Shown in pieces: positions 34,796 through 45,478 of a DNA stretch of 64,000 nt. The notes beneath the pieces were generated by a model. The model made no database searches. It was given only the letters and a program-made list of their open reading frames with translations, and was not told the DNA's origin. The first letter of the stretch is position 1. The number at the start of each line of letters is the position of its first letter. The stretch comes from Vitreoscilla stercoraria DSM 513 (GTDB lineage: Bacteria; Pseudomonadota; Gammaproteobacteria; Burkholderiales; Neisseriaceae). Location of the stretch: contig NZ_KB908030.1 in NCBI RefSeq assembly GCF_000382305.1, positions 13,454-77,453 of the forward strand. The letters are read 5' to 3'. A program made the position numbers and the translations under genes.

Positions 34796-37120
34796 TTAAC
34801 GGGCTTTTGGCTTGCTAGGTTTGGCGCGGCGACTGCTGTTATTGCCATTGCTGTGTGCGCCTTTACCAGCGTCCTGAAAACGCTCGCTTGGGTGCCAAGC
34901 GGTACGTGCGGTTTGGGTTTTGGTCTTGCCGCCTGCATGGTTTGGACGGTTGTTGCCTAAGACTTTTTTACCGCCATTACTGGCTGTGGGTTTGTGTTCG
35001 TGCCCCGTTGTCGACAAGCGTTTGCTACCTTTGCTTGGCGGTTCCCAGCCTGCAGGTTGTGTCGGTGGAATCAGATGTTTTTTGCTGTAACCTATCAAAT
35101 CTTCACGACCCATCTCCACCAAAGCTTCGCGTATTAACGGCCAGTTGTCAGGCAGATGATAACGCAAGAAAGCTTTGTGCAGTTTACGACGCTTGCCTTC
35201 TTTGACGATGTCGACTTTATTAGAGCTGCGAGACAATTTTTTCAACGGATTGCGACCGGTATGCCACATGGTTGTTGCCAAAGCCATTGGGGTTGGCATG
35301 AAGGTTTGCACTTGGTCGAGGCGGAAATTATTGTCTTTGAGCCACAAAGCCAAATTCATCATGTCTTCGTCTGATGTGCCAGGATGCGCCGCAATGAAAT
35401 ACGGAATCAAATATTGCTCTTTGCCTGCTTCTTTACTGGCTTTTTCAAACAACTCTTTGAAACGGTCGTATTTTTTCATTTCAGGCTTCATCATCATCGA
35501 CAATGGACCCGCTTCGGTATGTTCAGGCGCAATTTTCAAATAGCCGCCAACATGGTGCGTCACCAATTCTTTGATGTATTCAGGGCTTTCTACCGCCAAA
35601 TCGTAACGCAAACCCGAACCGATGCTGATTTTCTTGACGCCATCAATCGCCCGAGCTTTGCGGTATAACTCAATCAAAGAAGTGTGGTCAGTGTTCAAAT
35701 TAGGGCAAATATCAGGCCATACACAAGACAATTTACGGCAGTTTTTTTCGATGTCGTGTGATTTACACGCCAAACGGTACATATTGGCAGTCGGACCGCC
35801 CAAATCGGAAATATAGCCTTTGAAACCGTCAACTTTATCGCGAATTTCTTCAATTTCTTTCAATACCGATTCGTGTGAACGGCTTTGAATGATGCGGCCT
35901 TCGTGTTCGGTAATCGAGCAGAACGTACAACCACCAAAACAGCCGCGCATGATGTTGACCGAAAATTTAATCATTTCCCAAGCAGGGATGTGGGCATCGC
36001 CATAGCTTGGATGGGGATTGCGTGCGTACGGCAAGCCAAACACATAATCCATTTCCTCGGTAGTTAATGGAATAGGAGGGGCGTTAAGCCACACATCGCG
36101 CTCGCCATGCAATTGCACCAAAGCGCGCGCATTGCCTGGATTGGATTCCAAATGCAAAGTACGGCTGGCGTGAGCGTACAATACAGGGTCATAAGCTACC
36201 GCTTCAAAGCTCGGAATGCGCACCACTTGTTGGTGGCGTTCTTGGCGACGGGCTTCGGCACGTTCTTTGGCCGTCATGAATACCACTGGTTTGGCGTGTT
36301 CTTTAACGTCGTTGTCGCGAGCGGCCAATTCTTCAGGGCTGAGCTCTTGATAAGGATTTAAAATTGTATCGACTTTACCTGGTACGTCAACAGTGGTGGA
36401 ATCGATTTCAATCCATTCTTGGTTGTCTGGCGTTTTGCCATGTGGCACTAAAAATGCCGTACCACGCACGTCGCGAATGTCTTTAAAACGTTCACCTGCC
36501 GCACGGCGGTGGGCAATTTCGACCACCGCACGTTCGGCATTGCCATATAGCAACAATTCAGCTCGTGCATTGATGAGGACAGAGGGACGTACTTTGTCCG
36601 ACCAATAATCGTATTGGGCAATGCGGCGCAAACTCGCTTCAATGGAGCCTATCATGACGTCCACGCCAGGATAAGCCTCTTTACAGCGTTGTGAATACAC
36701 AATCACCGCGCGGTCAGGACGCTTATTGGGTGCAGCATGAGGTGTATATGCATCATCGGAGCGGGGTTTTTTATCAGCCGTGTAACGGTTGATCATCGAA
36801 TCCATATTGCCAGCGGTCACGCCGAAGAACAAATTCGGTTCTCCCAATTCACGAAATGCAGCCGCAGAAGTCCAATCAGGTTGTGAGATGATGCCAACAC
36901 GGAAGCCTTGGGCTTCTAGCAAGCGACCAATCAAAGCCGAACCAAAGCTAGGATGGTCAATATAGCAGTCGCCTGAAACCAAAATGATGTCGCAAGAATC
37001 CCAACCCAATTCGTCCATTTCGGCGCGGGTAGAAGGTAAAAAAGGCGCAGTGCCAAAGCGTTTGGCCCAGTATTTTTTATAAGAAAAAATCGGCTTTTGT
37101 GCCGAAGGATGTGTGTTCAT
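34796..37120 (-). CDS. ygiQ: YgiQ family radical SAM protein
   Basis: This 774-residue protein has the UPF0313/YgiQ N-terminal domain ([17 protein letters not shown]). The radical SAM core cluster is in [19 protein letters not shown] (three Cys in CxxxCxxC spacing), followed by IGSGLRYD and KIAPEHTE. The C-terminal ~90 residues are a basic, low-complexity tail ([26 protein letters not shown]), longer than in E. coli. Substrate of the family is unknown. The ATG at 37120 gives the family N-terminus. Confidence 0.93.
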   Translation of the reverse strand: MNTHPSAQKPIFSYKKYWAKRFGTAPFLPSTRAEMDELGWDSCDIILVSGDCYIDHPSFGSALIGRLLEAQGFRVGIISQPDWTSAAAFRELGEPNLFFGVTAGNMDSMINRYTADKKPRSDDAYTPHAAPNKRPDRAVIVYSQRCKEAYPGVDVMIGSIEASLRRIAQYDYWSDKVRPSVLINARAELLLYGNAERAVVEIAHRRAAGERFKDIRDVRGTAFLVPHGKTPDNQEWIEIDSTTVDVPGKVDTILNPYQELSPEELAARDNDVKEHAKPVVFMTAKERAEARRQERHQQVVRIPSFEAVAYDPVLYAHASRTLHLESNPGNARALVQLHGERDVWLNAPPIPLTTEEMDYVFGLPYARNPHPSYGDAHIPAWEMIKFSVNIMRGCFGGCTFCSITEHEGRIIQSRSHESVLKEIEEIRDKVDGFKGYISDLGGPTANMYRLACKSHDIEKNCRKLSCVWPDICPNLNTDHTSLIELYRKARAIDGVKKISIGSGLRYDLAVESPEYIKELVTHHVGGYLKIAPEHTEAGPLSMMMKPEMKKYDRFKELFEKASKEAGKEQYLIPYFIAAHPGTSDEDMMNLALWLKDNNFRLDQVQTFMPTPMALATTMWHTGRNPLKKLSRSSNKVDIVKEGKRRKLHKAFLRYHLPDNWPLIREALVEMGREDLIGYSKKHLIPPTQPAGWEPPSKGSKRLSTTGHEHKPTASNGGKKVLGNNRPNHAGGKTKTQTARTAWHPSERFQDAGKGAHSNGNNSSRRAKPSKPKAR

Positions 37121-37309
37121 GGATTTGTCTGAATCTAGGTCTTTTTAAGCAAGCGCTATTTTCGCACAAATCGCGCTCAAAAGGCAGGATGGATGCATGC
37201 AAAGATTGAAAATAAACGTGATTTTTTAAATTGAAAGCGTTTAAAAATCCGAAACTTACGTTTCGGATGTGGAATTGATATATAAATGCTGCGTTCAAAA
37301 AGAGCGGCC

Positions 37310-37837
37310 TTAACGCCAATTCACGCCATTGTCTTTGCCCAAAGCTTGGATTTTTTGGTGGGTAATTTGGATGTTGTCATCAGCTTGTTGTATTTGTCGT
37401 TGTGAGCGCTCTATGGTTTGTGTGGCACGTTGATGTTGGTCGGGGCTTAAGGCAATTCCTGTGCGCAGGTTCAATTGCAGTATTTGATCTAAAGCGCTGA
37501 TCATTTGGCGATTGTGATCGCTCAACTCGTTGCGCAAAGTGCGCACTTCATTGGATTTAAAATCCAATTGGGCGATGGCTTGATTGTAAACTTGAAACTG
37601 ATGGTGAATCTCTTTTGCCACTTGCATTTGTGTTTCAATGCTTTGGGCTTGTTCTGCTTGCTGAATCAGTTTTTGGCTATTGCTTGCAGTCATGCCTGAT
37701 TCATACATTGCTTGGTCCAAGGCAATCAAATCTTTTTTGATGTCATTGCCACAAGCGGACAGAACAAAAACGGTGAAAAGCAGACAAATCCATTTGTATG
37801 GGTATGATTGAGAGATATTCATATACTTTTTTTGCAT
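37310..37837 (-). CDS. Putative lipoprotein, helical
   Basis: This 175-residue protein has a lipobox in FVLSACGN (Cys29), so it should be anchored to a membrane after processing. The mature part is Gln-rich and predicted helical (KLIQQAEQAQSIETQMQV, RATQTIERSQRQIQQAD), suggesting a coiled coil. No family is recognised. ATG 37837 and 37822 are both possible starts; neither has a strong site. Confidence 0.7.
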   Translation of the reverse strand: MQKKYMNISQSYPYKWICLLFTVFVLSACGNDIKKDLIALDQAMYESGMTASNSQKLIQQAEQAQSIETQMQVAKEIHHQFQVYNQAIAQLDFKSNEVRTLRNELSDHNRQMISALDQILQLNLRTGIALSPDQHQRATQTIERSQRQIQQADDNIQITHQKIQALGKDNGVNWR

Positions 37838-38024
37838 GAGTTAATGACGATAAGGTTTTGCGTCTGTGGCCAGTTACTGCCATGATACAGTCTAATTTGT
37901 GTCGCTTTATTGCGATAGTATCAAAGGTAAGCTGTGTTAGAATCCATCCCATTTTGTTGGTTTTTTGCTTGTTTCCCACCACAAAAATAATGATTTTGTT
38001 AATTTTTCAGAAAGCATAACGCTT

Positions 38025-39335
38025 ATGAATATCTCGATGTTCGATCAATTTGAACAACATGCTGCCGTGTTTCAGCAAGTGATTTTGGACAAACAAAGTG
38101 AAATTGAAGCTTGGTTTCGTACCAAATGGCAACAACACCGTCCACCATTTTACGGTTCGGTAGATTTGCGCAACGCAGGTTACAAAATGTCTTCAATCGA
38201 CATGAATTTGTTTCCAGGTGGCTTCAATAATATCAATGCTGATTTTTTGGCCGCGGCTGTATTGGCAGCGCAAGACGCAGTAGAGCGTGCTTGTCCTACG
38301 GCAAAATCCATTTTGTTGATTCCTGAAAACCACACTCGCAATACGTTTTATTTGCAAAACGTGTATGCATTGAGCAAGATTTTAGAGTCGGCAGGCTTTG
38401 TCGTGCGCATAGGTTCTTTGAATGCGGAAGTAACCGAAGCAACCGCTTTTACCACTGCTTTATGTGATGAGCTGGTCTTAGAACCTGTGGTGCGTACAGG
38501 CAATCGTTTGGGTTTGGCTGATGGCTTTAACCCATGTTTGGTGTTGTTGAACAATGATTTGTCAGGTGGCGTGCCTGAAATTTTGCAAAACATTGAGCAA
38601 GTGATGTTGCCACCGATTAAAGGGGGTTGGACCACACGCCGTAAGACACAACATTTTGCCGCTTACAATCAAGTGGCTGATGAGTTTGCAGCCGTCATTG
38701 GCATTGATGCTTGGGATATCAATCCTTATTTTGAGCAAGCCAATGGCTTGAATTTTCATGAGCGTGAAGGTGAAGACCAATTGGCAGACGTGGTGCAGCG
38801 TTTGTTGGATAAAATCCAAGCCAAATACGATGAAAAAGGCATTACCGACACGCCATTTGTGATTGTCAAAGCCGATGCGGGTACTTATGGTATGGGTGTG
38901 ATGAGTGTGAAATCTGCCGAAGAAGTACGCAAACTCAATCGCAAAAATCGCAATAAAATGGCGGTGATTAAAGAAGGCTTGGAAGTGTCTGAAGTGATTG
39001 TGCAAGAAGGCATTTACACTTATGAAAAAGTTGGTGAAGCAGTATCTGAACCTGTTGTGTATATGATGGATCGCTTTGTCATTGGCGGTTTTTACCGTGT
39101 CAATGAAGCGCGTGGCATGGATGAAAATCTTAATGCCACAGGCATGCGCTTCATTCCTATGGATCAAGAAGTGCCGTATCAATGTGAAGATGCCGACAAA
39201 CGCCATTTTGAACAATGGCAAAATGTGGGCGTGGCAGACCACAGCTTGCCTGCGACTGCTGAGCGCAATCGTTTGTATGTTTATGGTGTGATGGCACGTT
39301 TGTCTTTATTAGCGGCGGCAATTGAATTAGAATAA
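38025..39335 (+). CDS. gshA: Glutamate-cysteine ligase, betaproteobacterial type
   Basis: This 436-residue protein matches the distinct proteobacterial GshA family found in Neisseria and relatives, which is unrelated in sequence to E. coli GshA. It makes gamma-glutamylcysteine from glutamate, cysteine and ATP, the first glutathione step. Blocks seen: VDLRNAGYKMSSIDMNLFPG, IPENHTRNTFYLQNVYAL, VKADAGTYGMGVMSVKS and VVYMMDRFVIGGFYRVNEA. ATG 38025 was chosen; the upstream frame adds 20 non-family residues. gshB is not in the window. Confidence 0.92.
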   Translation: MNISMFDQFEQHAAVFQQVILDKQSEIEAWFRTKWQQHRPPFYGSVDLRNAGYKMSSIDMNLFPGGFNNINADFLAAAVLAAQDAVERACPTAKSILLIPENHTRNTFYLQNVYALSKILESAGFVVRIGSLNAEVTEATAFTTALCDELVLEPVVRTGNRLGLADGFNPCLVLLNNDLSGGVPEILQNIEQVMLPPIKGGWTTRRKTQHFAAYNQVADEFAAVIGIDAWDINPYFEQANGLNFHEREGEDQLADVVQRLLDKIQAKYDEKGITDTPFVIVKADAGTYGMGVMSVKSAEEVRKLNRKNRNKMAVIKEGLEVSEVIVQEGIYTYEKVGEAVSEPVVYMMDRFVIGGFYRVNEARGMDENLNATGMRFIPMDQEVPYQCEDADKRHFEQWQNVGVADHSLPATAERNRLYVYGVMARLSLLAAAIELE

Positions 39336-39371
39336 GCAACTCTTAAGTCGATGAATCGGAATTGGCATCAC

Positions 39372-39482
39372 ATGAACACAGCATTAATCACCCATAATTT
39401 GCCTGAGCGCCCAATTGTTTTGGTGGCTTTGGTGCGTGCTGCTTGGCAGCAGGGTTGGCGTGCGTGCGTGCGTTTCGGTTGA
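39372..39482 (+). CDS. Possible 36-residue frame ending at a GCGT repeat
   Basis: An ATG at 39372 opens a 36-residue frame (MNTALITHNLPERPIVLV...) that ends in TGA just after four copies of GCGT (39459-39474). Removing one copy would extend the frame through the following hairpin to a stop just inside the trpS start. There is no clear ribosome site, so it may be a gene remnant. Confidence 0.25.
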   Translation: MNTALITHNLPERPIVLVALVRAAWQQGWRACVRFG

Positions 39483-39513
39483 TGTAAAGACTTACACCAG
39501 TTTCAAAGCCTTT

Positions 39514-39549
39514 AAAGCGTCCTGTAAGTTGTTTACAGGACGCTTTTTA
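39514..39549 (+). terminator. Paired-DUS terminator upstream of trpS
   Basis: AAAGCGTCCTGTAA pairs with TTACAGGACGCTTT around a 5-nt loop and runs into TTT. It separates gshA from trpS. Confidence 0.75.
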
Positions 39550-39581
39550 TATCTGAATATCTCAAGAAAGAAGAAAACGTC

Positions 39582-40595
39582 ATGACTGAACAAAAACGTG
39601 TTTTAACCGGTGTCACCACCACAGGCACGCCGCATTTGGGTAATTATGTGGGTGCAATTCGCCCTGCGGTTGCTGCAACGCAAGAGGCGGGCGTGGACTC
39701 GTTCATTTTCTTGGCAGATTATCATGGCATCATCAAATGCCACGAGCCTGAACAAATTCACGAGTCGACTTTAGCCGTGGCGGCAACGTGGCTCGCTTGT
39801 GGTTTGGATGCGGACAAAGTCACGTTTTACCGTCAATCGGATGTGCCTGAAATCATGGAGCTCAATTGGATTTTCAACTGCATTTGCGCCAAAGGATTGA
39901 TGAACCGCGCCCACGCTTACAAAGCGGCAGTACAAGCGAATGTGGATGCAGGTGTGGAAGACACCGATCACGGCGTGGAAATGGGTTTGTATTGCTATCC
40001 TGTGTTGATGGCGGCGGACATTTTGATGTTCAACGGCACGCATGTGCCTGTGGGACGCGATCAAATCCAACACATTGAAATGGCGCGTGACATTGCAGGC
40101 CGCTTTAATCACCGTTTCAAAGAATTGTTTGTTGAGCCTGTGGCAATGGTGGACGAACACACGGCGATTTTGACGGGCTTGGATGGTCGCAAAATGAGCA
40201 AGTCATATGGCAACACGATTCCATTGTTTGAAAGCGAGAAAAAATTGCGCAAATCAGTGATGAAAATTGTCACCAATAGTTTAGAGCCGGGCCAACCTAA
40301 AGAAGTGGAAGGCAGTACTTTGTTTGAAATTTACCAAGCATTTTCAAGTGCGGATGAGCAATTGCAAATGCGCCAAGCTTACGCCGATGGCATCGCTTGG
40401 GGTGAGGCCAAACAAATTGTGTTTGAAGCCATCAATGCGCAATTGGCGGAAAAACGCGAACGTTATGCTGAGTTGACTGCCAATCCTAGCCAAATTGAAG
40501 AAGTTTTGCAGTTTGGTGCAGCCAAAGCGCGCAAAGTGGCGCAAGAGCGTTTAAACCAAGTGCGTGATGCTATTGGTATTCGTGCTTTGAAATAA
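39582..40595 (+). CDS. trpS: Tryptophanyl-tRNA synthetase
   Basis: This 337-residue class I synthetase charges tRNA-Trp. The HIGH-type motif is PHLGNY (His18) and the KMSKS motif is exact (Lys204-Ser208); [19 protein letters not shown] is also typical. It is of normal length and is bounded on both sides by uptake-word terminators, so it is probably transcribed alone. Confidence 0.95.
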   Translation: MTEQKRVLTGVTTTGTPHLGNYVGAIRPAVAATQEAGVDSFIFLADYHGIIKCHEPEQIHESTLAVAATWLACGLDADKVTFYRQSDVPEIMELNWIFNCICAKGLMNRAHAYKAAVQANVDAGVEDTDHGVEMGLYCYPVLMAADILMFNGTHVPVGRDQIQHIEMARDIAGRFNHRFKELFVEPVAMVDEHTAILTGLDGRKMSKSYGNTIPLFESEKKLRKSVMKIVTNSLEPGQPKEVEGSTLFEIYQAFSSADEQLQMRQAYADGIAWGEAKQIVFEAINAQLAEKRERYAELTANPSQIEEVLQFGAAKARKVAQERLNQVRDAIGIRALK

Positions 40596-40618
40596 TTCTT
40601 TGTACATTGCAATAATAT

Positions 40619-40653
40619 AAAGCGTCCTGTAAGCATTGACAGGACGCTTTTTT
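40619..40653 (+). terminator. Paired-DUS terminator after trpS
   Basis: AAAGCGTCCTGT pairs with ACAGGACGCTTT around an 8-nt loop and is followed by T. One arm lacks the AA tail of the word. Confidence 0.75.
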
Positions 40654-40797
40654 AGATTCAATTCATAATTAATTCTTAATTAAACATAACGCATTTAAAA
40701 TATATTTTCATTTCAATAAACATAAACAAAATCATCACACCTCACCCAAACCATCTAAAAATGTTAAAATTCTGACCTCTTCAAAAAAAATGTCAAC

Positions 40798-42787
40798 ATG
40801 CAATTAAACCAACAACAACAGCAAGCCGTTTTGTATCTTGATGGTCCTTTATTGGTCTTGGCAGGTGCAGGCAGTGGCAAAACCAGTGTGATTACCAAAA
40901 AAAATTGCCCATTTGGTGAATCATGCTCATTATCCTGCGCATCAGATTGCGGCGATTACTTTTACCAATAAAGCTGCCAAAGAAATGCAAGAGCGTGTGG
41001 CAGGGCTTTTGAGCAAACAGCAATGCCAGCAATTGACTGTGTCGACGTTTCACTCATTGGGCATGCGTATTTTGCGAGAAGAAGCGCCTTTGGTAGGCTT
41101 GAAGAAAAAATTTTCTATTTTTGATTCAGGTGACAGCGCCAAGATTTTGCAAGAATTGTTGCAAACCAGTGGCAAAGATGCTTTGTTTCGGGCCCAACAA
41201 TGCATTTCATTGTGGAAAAATGCGTTCAAAACCCCTGAGCAGGCTTTGGATGATGCTGCCAATGAGTGGGAAAAGCAAATTGCTTTGGTTTATGCGTCTT
41301 ATCAAGAAACCTTGTTGGCTTATCAAGCGGTGGATTTTGATGATTTGATTCGCATCCCCACTTTATTGCTGCAAAACAATGCTGAAGTGCGTTACAAATG
41401 GCAAAGCTGTTTGCGTTATTTGTTGGTCGATGAGTGTCAAGACACCAATGAATGCCAATATGCTTTGCTCAAATTGTTGATAGGTTCGGATGGAAAATTC
41501 ACGGCTGTGGGCGATGACGATCAAAGTATTTATGCTTGGCGTGGTGCCAATTTGGAGAATTTGCGTTTGTTGCAGCAAGACTATCCAAATATGAAAGTCA
41601 TCAAATTAGAACAAAATTACCGTTCAACTTCGCGCATTTTGCGCATTGCCAATAAAGTTATCAGCCACAATCCCAAATTGTTTGAAAAAAAATTGTGGAG
41701 CGAATATGGTTTGGGCGAAATGGTGCAAGTGTTGGCGTGTAAGGACGAAGAACACGAAGCCGATACGGTGGCCAGCAAGATTGCATTTTTGAAAAACAGC
41801 CATCCAAATGTCAAATTGTCGGATTTTGCCATTTTGTATCGTGGCAATCACCAAGCCAAACGGTTTGAAGAGGCTTTGCGCAGCAGTCGTTTGCCTTACA
41901 AAATGTCAGGTGGACAAAGTTTTTTTGACCGTGCTGAAATCAAAGATGTGATGGCATATCTGCGTTTACTCAATAATCCAGATGACGATCCTGCATTCAT
42001 TCGTGCTATTACCACGCCCAAGCGTGGTATCGGTGAAAGCACTTTGACACGCTTGAATGAATTTGCGCGCGATCATAATTTGAGTTTGTACCAAGCTGCT
42101 CAACAATTGGGTGCTTTGTCGACTTTGAACAGTCGTGCTAAGCAAGATGTGCAAGCGTTTATGCTGGGTTTTGCCAAATGGCAAGATTTGGCTGAACATC
42201 AAGATGCAGGCGAGTTTTTGTGGCAACTTTTGGATGAGATTCATTACGAAGCCCATTTGTTGATGTTAGAAGAAGGCAAAGCCGGTGAAATCAAATGGCG
42301 CAATGTGGTGGAATTACAGCGTTGGATTGCCAATAAAGGCGAAAAAGATGGTAAAAATATTTTGGAGGTGGCACAAACCATTGCTTTGATGACGCTGCTG
42401 GAAGGCAAAGACCAAGAAGAAGTGGATGCGGTGAATATGATGACGTTGCATGCATCCAAAGGTTTGGAATTTCCGTGTGTGTTTTTAGTCGGTTGTGAAG
42501 AAGGCGTGTTTCCGCACCGTGACAGTGTGGATGAGGGCATGCTCGATGAAGAACGCCGTTTGATGTATGTGGGCATTACTCGTGCCAAACGTCAGTTGTT
42601 TGTGACCCATTGTGTCAAACGTAAAAAAGCGGGCGAATGGCAATTTATGCCGCCGAGCCGCTTTATTGATGAAATGCCATCTGATGACATTCAAATTTTA
42701 GGGCGCAAAAATACTGCTCCGATTGTATCCAAAGCCGAAGGCAAAAGCCGCTTATCGGGCATGATGAACATGCTCAAAGACAAATAA
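40798..42787 (+). pseudogene. rep: Rep-type ATP-dependent DNA helicase, frameshifted at A8
   Basis: The gene starts at ATG 40798 and encodes the UvrD/Rep N-terminus with Walker A (LAGAGSGKT). At 40897-40904 there are eight A. In the first frame translation continues only to TAA 40969 (57 codons). With seven A the frame would join the long downstream frame (40913-42787) as [19 protein letters not shown], then [11 protein letters not shown]. That part holds all other superfamily I motifs (VDEC, GDDDQSIYAWRGA, LEQNYRS, LHASKGLEFP, VGITRAKR). Repaired, it would be about 662 residues, normal for Rep. Causes may be mutation, transcriptional slippage or a sequencing indel. Confidence 0.88.
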
Positions 42788-42805
42788 ATTACCATCCGCC
42801 CAAAA

Positions 42806-42842
42806 AACCTTACAGGACGCATACAAGCGTCCTGTGAGGGTT
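42806..42842. terminator. Paired-DUS hairpin between rep and glnD
   Basis: The two words here point outward: TTACAGGACGC comes first and GCGTCCTGTGAG second, around a 6-nt loop, with one mismatch. This is the only hairpin in the window with this orientation. It has no T-run on the plus strand. Confidence 0.6.
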
Positions 42843-42902
42843 GGGTTGTCATACTGTTGACAAATATGCAGTGGCTTGGTGGCTCATGCATCAAGCTTAT
42901 TG

Positions 42903-45467
42903 TTATGTTGTTAATACCTCTAACAAAGTTTGTTTTAATGCCAATTGGGTTTTGGTATCTTCTAAACTGGCCGATTTGATTAAGAAGGTGTCTTCTACGC
43001 GCGCATCCAAAGTCATGATATGAGCATGTATTAAGCTGATTTCAAAATCTGACAATACTTTGGCAATATTGGCCAGCAAGCCACGGCGGTTGGCGGTGAT
43101 GATGTTCAACACATAAACATGCGCTTGTTTGCCGCTGTCTTCTTCATACAGTTGAATTCTGGGGGCAATTTGCGTGTGACGAATGCGGCGTGAAGCGGGG
43201 CGTGGGGCTGGAATGTTAATGTATTTGCCCAAAATAAAATGCCCTAATGTGGCCTGTAACATCGCTGCAATATCAGGATATTCATCTTCGTCAAAACCAT
43301 CTGGAATCAGCAAATAAAACGTGTCCAAAATGAATTGGTGGTTGGTGACATAAGCGCGGGCGGTCAAAATATCCAAATTTTGTTGGTTGAAAATGGCACA
43401 CAATTGCGCAAATAGTTTTGGTGCATTGGGCATGAAAACCATGACTTTCAAGGCTTTCAAAGCGACATCAATCTTAATGCTCGCTTGTGGCTCGTTTTCG
43501 CGGCTTATCAATTGGCTGACATGCCATTGGATGTCTTGTTTTTCATGCCGCACCCAATACGAAGGTCCTAAAATATGCCACAAAGCACGTTGATTTTTTT
43601 CAGAATGCCCTTGCTGATCTAAGATGGTAATGGCTGCTTGTTGGCGGCGGCTGATGGTAATGCGTTGGTTGCTGCCTAAGCCTGACAAAGTTTTTAAAGC
43701 GGCCTGAAACAGGTTTTCCAATAATCCTGCTTTCCAATCGTTCCAAATTTTTGGATTGGTACCGCGTATGTCTACCACCGTCAATAAATACAAAGCCACC
43801 AAGCGGTCACGGGTTTTGACATGTTGGCAAAAACGGTTGACGACTTCAGGGTCGGAAATGTCTTCTTTTTGTGAAGTGGTTGACATAATCAAATGGTCTT
43901 CTACCAGCCAACACAACAAATCGGTTTCATAATTGGTTAAAAAATGGTCTTTGGCAAAAGTACGTGCATCGTCCACGCCTAATTGAGCGTGATCGCCGCC
44001 ACGACCTTTGGCGATGTCGTGGAACAATGCCGCCAAATACAGGACGGTTTTGTAAGGGAAGCTTTCCATTAAGCCTGAGGCAAAAGGCAGTTCGTGGCTG
44101 TGTGCGGTCAAAGCCAAGCGGCGCATATTGCGCACCACCATCAAAATGTGGTCGTCGACAGGGTAGATATGGAACAAATCGTGTTGCAACAAGCCGACGA
44201 TTTTGCCCCAAGGTTTGAGGTAGCGCCCTAAAATGCCATATAAGTTTAAAAAGCGCAAAATGTGGGTCACACCTGTACCATGGCGGAAAATGGAAATGAA
44301 CATCAAACGGTTTTCGACATCGGCATAAAACGAGTCATCAATTTTTTGCGCTGCCAACCACCAAGCCCGCAAAGTGCGTGGGGCAATCAAATCCAAATCA
44401 GGATGGTTTTGTATCACGCGCAAAATATTGAAAATCTCACGCGGTTGTTGCTGAAACAGTTTGATGTTGCGTACGGCAATGGCCGTGCCGACTTGGTAAT
44501 AATGTTCGTCAATATCATGAACGATGCGCGGCAAGCTAGAAAACACACGACCTTTGAGCATGGGCAGCAAAATACCGTTGAGCTGTTTAACGGTTTTGAT
44601 GGCACGATACAATTGTTTCATCAATTGTTCGCTTTTCATGCTCGAATCATTGTCTTTGAAGCCAAGTCGTTCGGCTACTTGGCTTTGCAAATCAAAAATC
44701 AAACGGTCTTCTTCACGTCCTGCCAATAAATGCAATTCAATGCGCATGCGTGCCAATTGTTTGTGGCTGTGCATCAATAAGCCCGCTTCAGGACGGGTCA
44801 ATATGCCTTCGTGCACCAAAGTCAAAAAATGTGGTCGCAAGCCTTGTGCTTTGGCCAACCACAACATGGTGTGTAAGTCGCGTAAGCCACCAGGACAAGT
44901 TTTGATATTCGGTTCTAATTGGCTGGTTGCACCGCGTGATTTGTTGTGGCGTTGAGATTTTTCCAGCAGTTTGCCATCAATAAAAGTGGCAATATCACGT
45001 TGCAAATTGAGTTTGGCTAAAAAGTCATCGGCCACTTTGTGATTGCCACACACAAAGCGTGCCTCTAGAAATGCAGTATCGCTGGTCAAGTCTTCTTGTG
45101 CTGACAATAACAATTGGCGGATGCTGCCGATTTTAGCAGCAGGTGCCAAGCCGACATCCCATAAGGTTTGTACAAAACGAGCGACTTGCTGTTCTTCTGC
45201 CTCGCTTAAAATATGCGTGCTGACAATGGCCAAATCCACATCAGAATGCGGATACATTTCTTGGCGACCGTAGCCGCCGGTGGCAATCAGGCAAATGGGC
45301 ATATTGATAAAAAACTCTTGCCACAATCTGCCCAAACAACGGTCTAGTTCCGCGCCATAAGCTTCAAAAAAGCGTGAAGGATGGCGATGGCTTAAATAGT
45401 CTTGAGTGATGTCTTGTTTGCGTGAGCGCAATTCTTGGCGCAGGCAGTTAATCAGTTCAGCATTCAT
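42903..45467 (-). CDS. glnD: [Protein-PII] uridylyltransferase/uridylyl-removing enzyme
   Basis: This 854-residue GlnD senses glutamine and adds or removes UMP on PII. Order of domains: nucleotidyltransferase with GGYGRQEMYPHSDVDLAI (catalytic Asp pair), HD hydrolase with ALFHDIAKGRGGDH, and two C-terminal ACT domains (KVMVFMPNAPKLFAQL, VYVLNIITANRRGLLA) that bind glutamine. It is full length and intact. It starts 11 bp after the cca stop on the same strand, so the two may be co-transcribed. Confidence 0.95.
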   Translation of the reverse strand: MNAELINCLRQELRSRKQDITQDYLSHRHPSRFFEAYGAELDRCLGRLWQEFFINMPICLIATGGYGRQEMYPHSDVDLAIVSTHILSEAEEQQVARFVQTLWDVGLAPAAKIGSIRQLLLSAQEDLTSDTAFLEARFVCGNHKVADDFLAKLNLQRDIATFIDGKLLEKSQRHNKSRGATSQLEPNIKTCPGGLRDLHTMLWLAKAQGLRPHFLTLVHEGILTRPEAGLLMHSHKQLARMRIELHLLAGREEDRLIFDLQSQVAERLGFKDNDSSMKSEQLMKQLYRAIKTVKQLNGILLPMLKGRVFSSLPRIVHDIDEHYYQVGTAIAVRNIKLFQQQPREIFNILRVIQNHPDLDLIAPRTLRAWWLAAQKIDDSFYADVENRLMFISIFRHGTGVTHILRFLNLYGILGRYLKPWGKIVGLLQHDLFHIYPVDDHILMVVRNMRRLALTAHSHELPFASGLMESFPYKTVLYLAALFHDIAKGRGGDHAQLGVDDARTFAKDHFLTNYETDLLCWLVEDHLIMSTTSQKEDISDPEVVNRFCQHVKTRDRLVALYLLTVVDIRGTNPKIWNDWKAGLLENLFQAALKTLSGLGSNQRITISRRQQAAITILDQQGHSEKNQRALWHILGPSYWVRHEKQDIQWHVSQLISRENEPQASIKIDVALKALKVMVFMPNAPKLFAQLCAIFNQQNLDILTARAYVTNHQFILDTFYLLIPDGFDEDEYPDIAAMLQATLGHFILGKYINIPAPRPASRRIRHTQIAPRIQLYEEDSGKQAHVYVLNIITANRRGLLANIAKVLSDFEISLIHAHIMTLDARVEDTFLIKSASLEDTKTQLALKQTLLEVLTT

Positions 45468-45478
45468 GGTGTGTTTTC

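Noticed and set aside
38562..39242. 226-codon minus-strand frame opposite gshA
   Set aside because: gshA is intact and recognisable on the plus strand; the opposite frame is rich in Phe/His/Ile as expected from reverse reading and matches no family.
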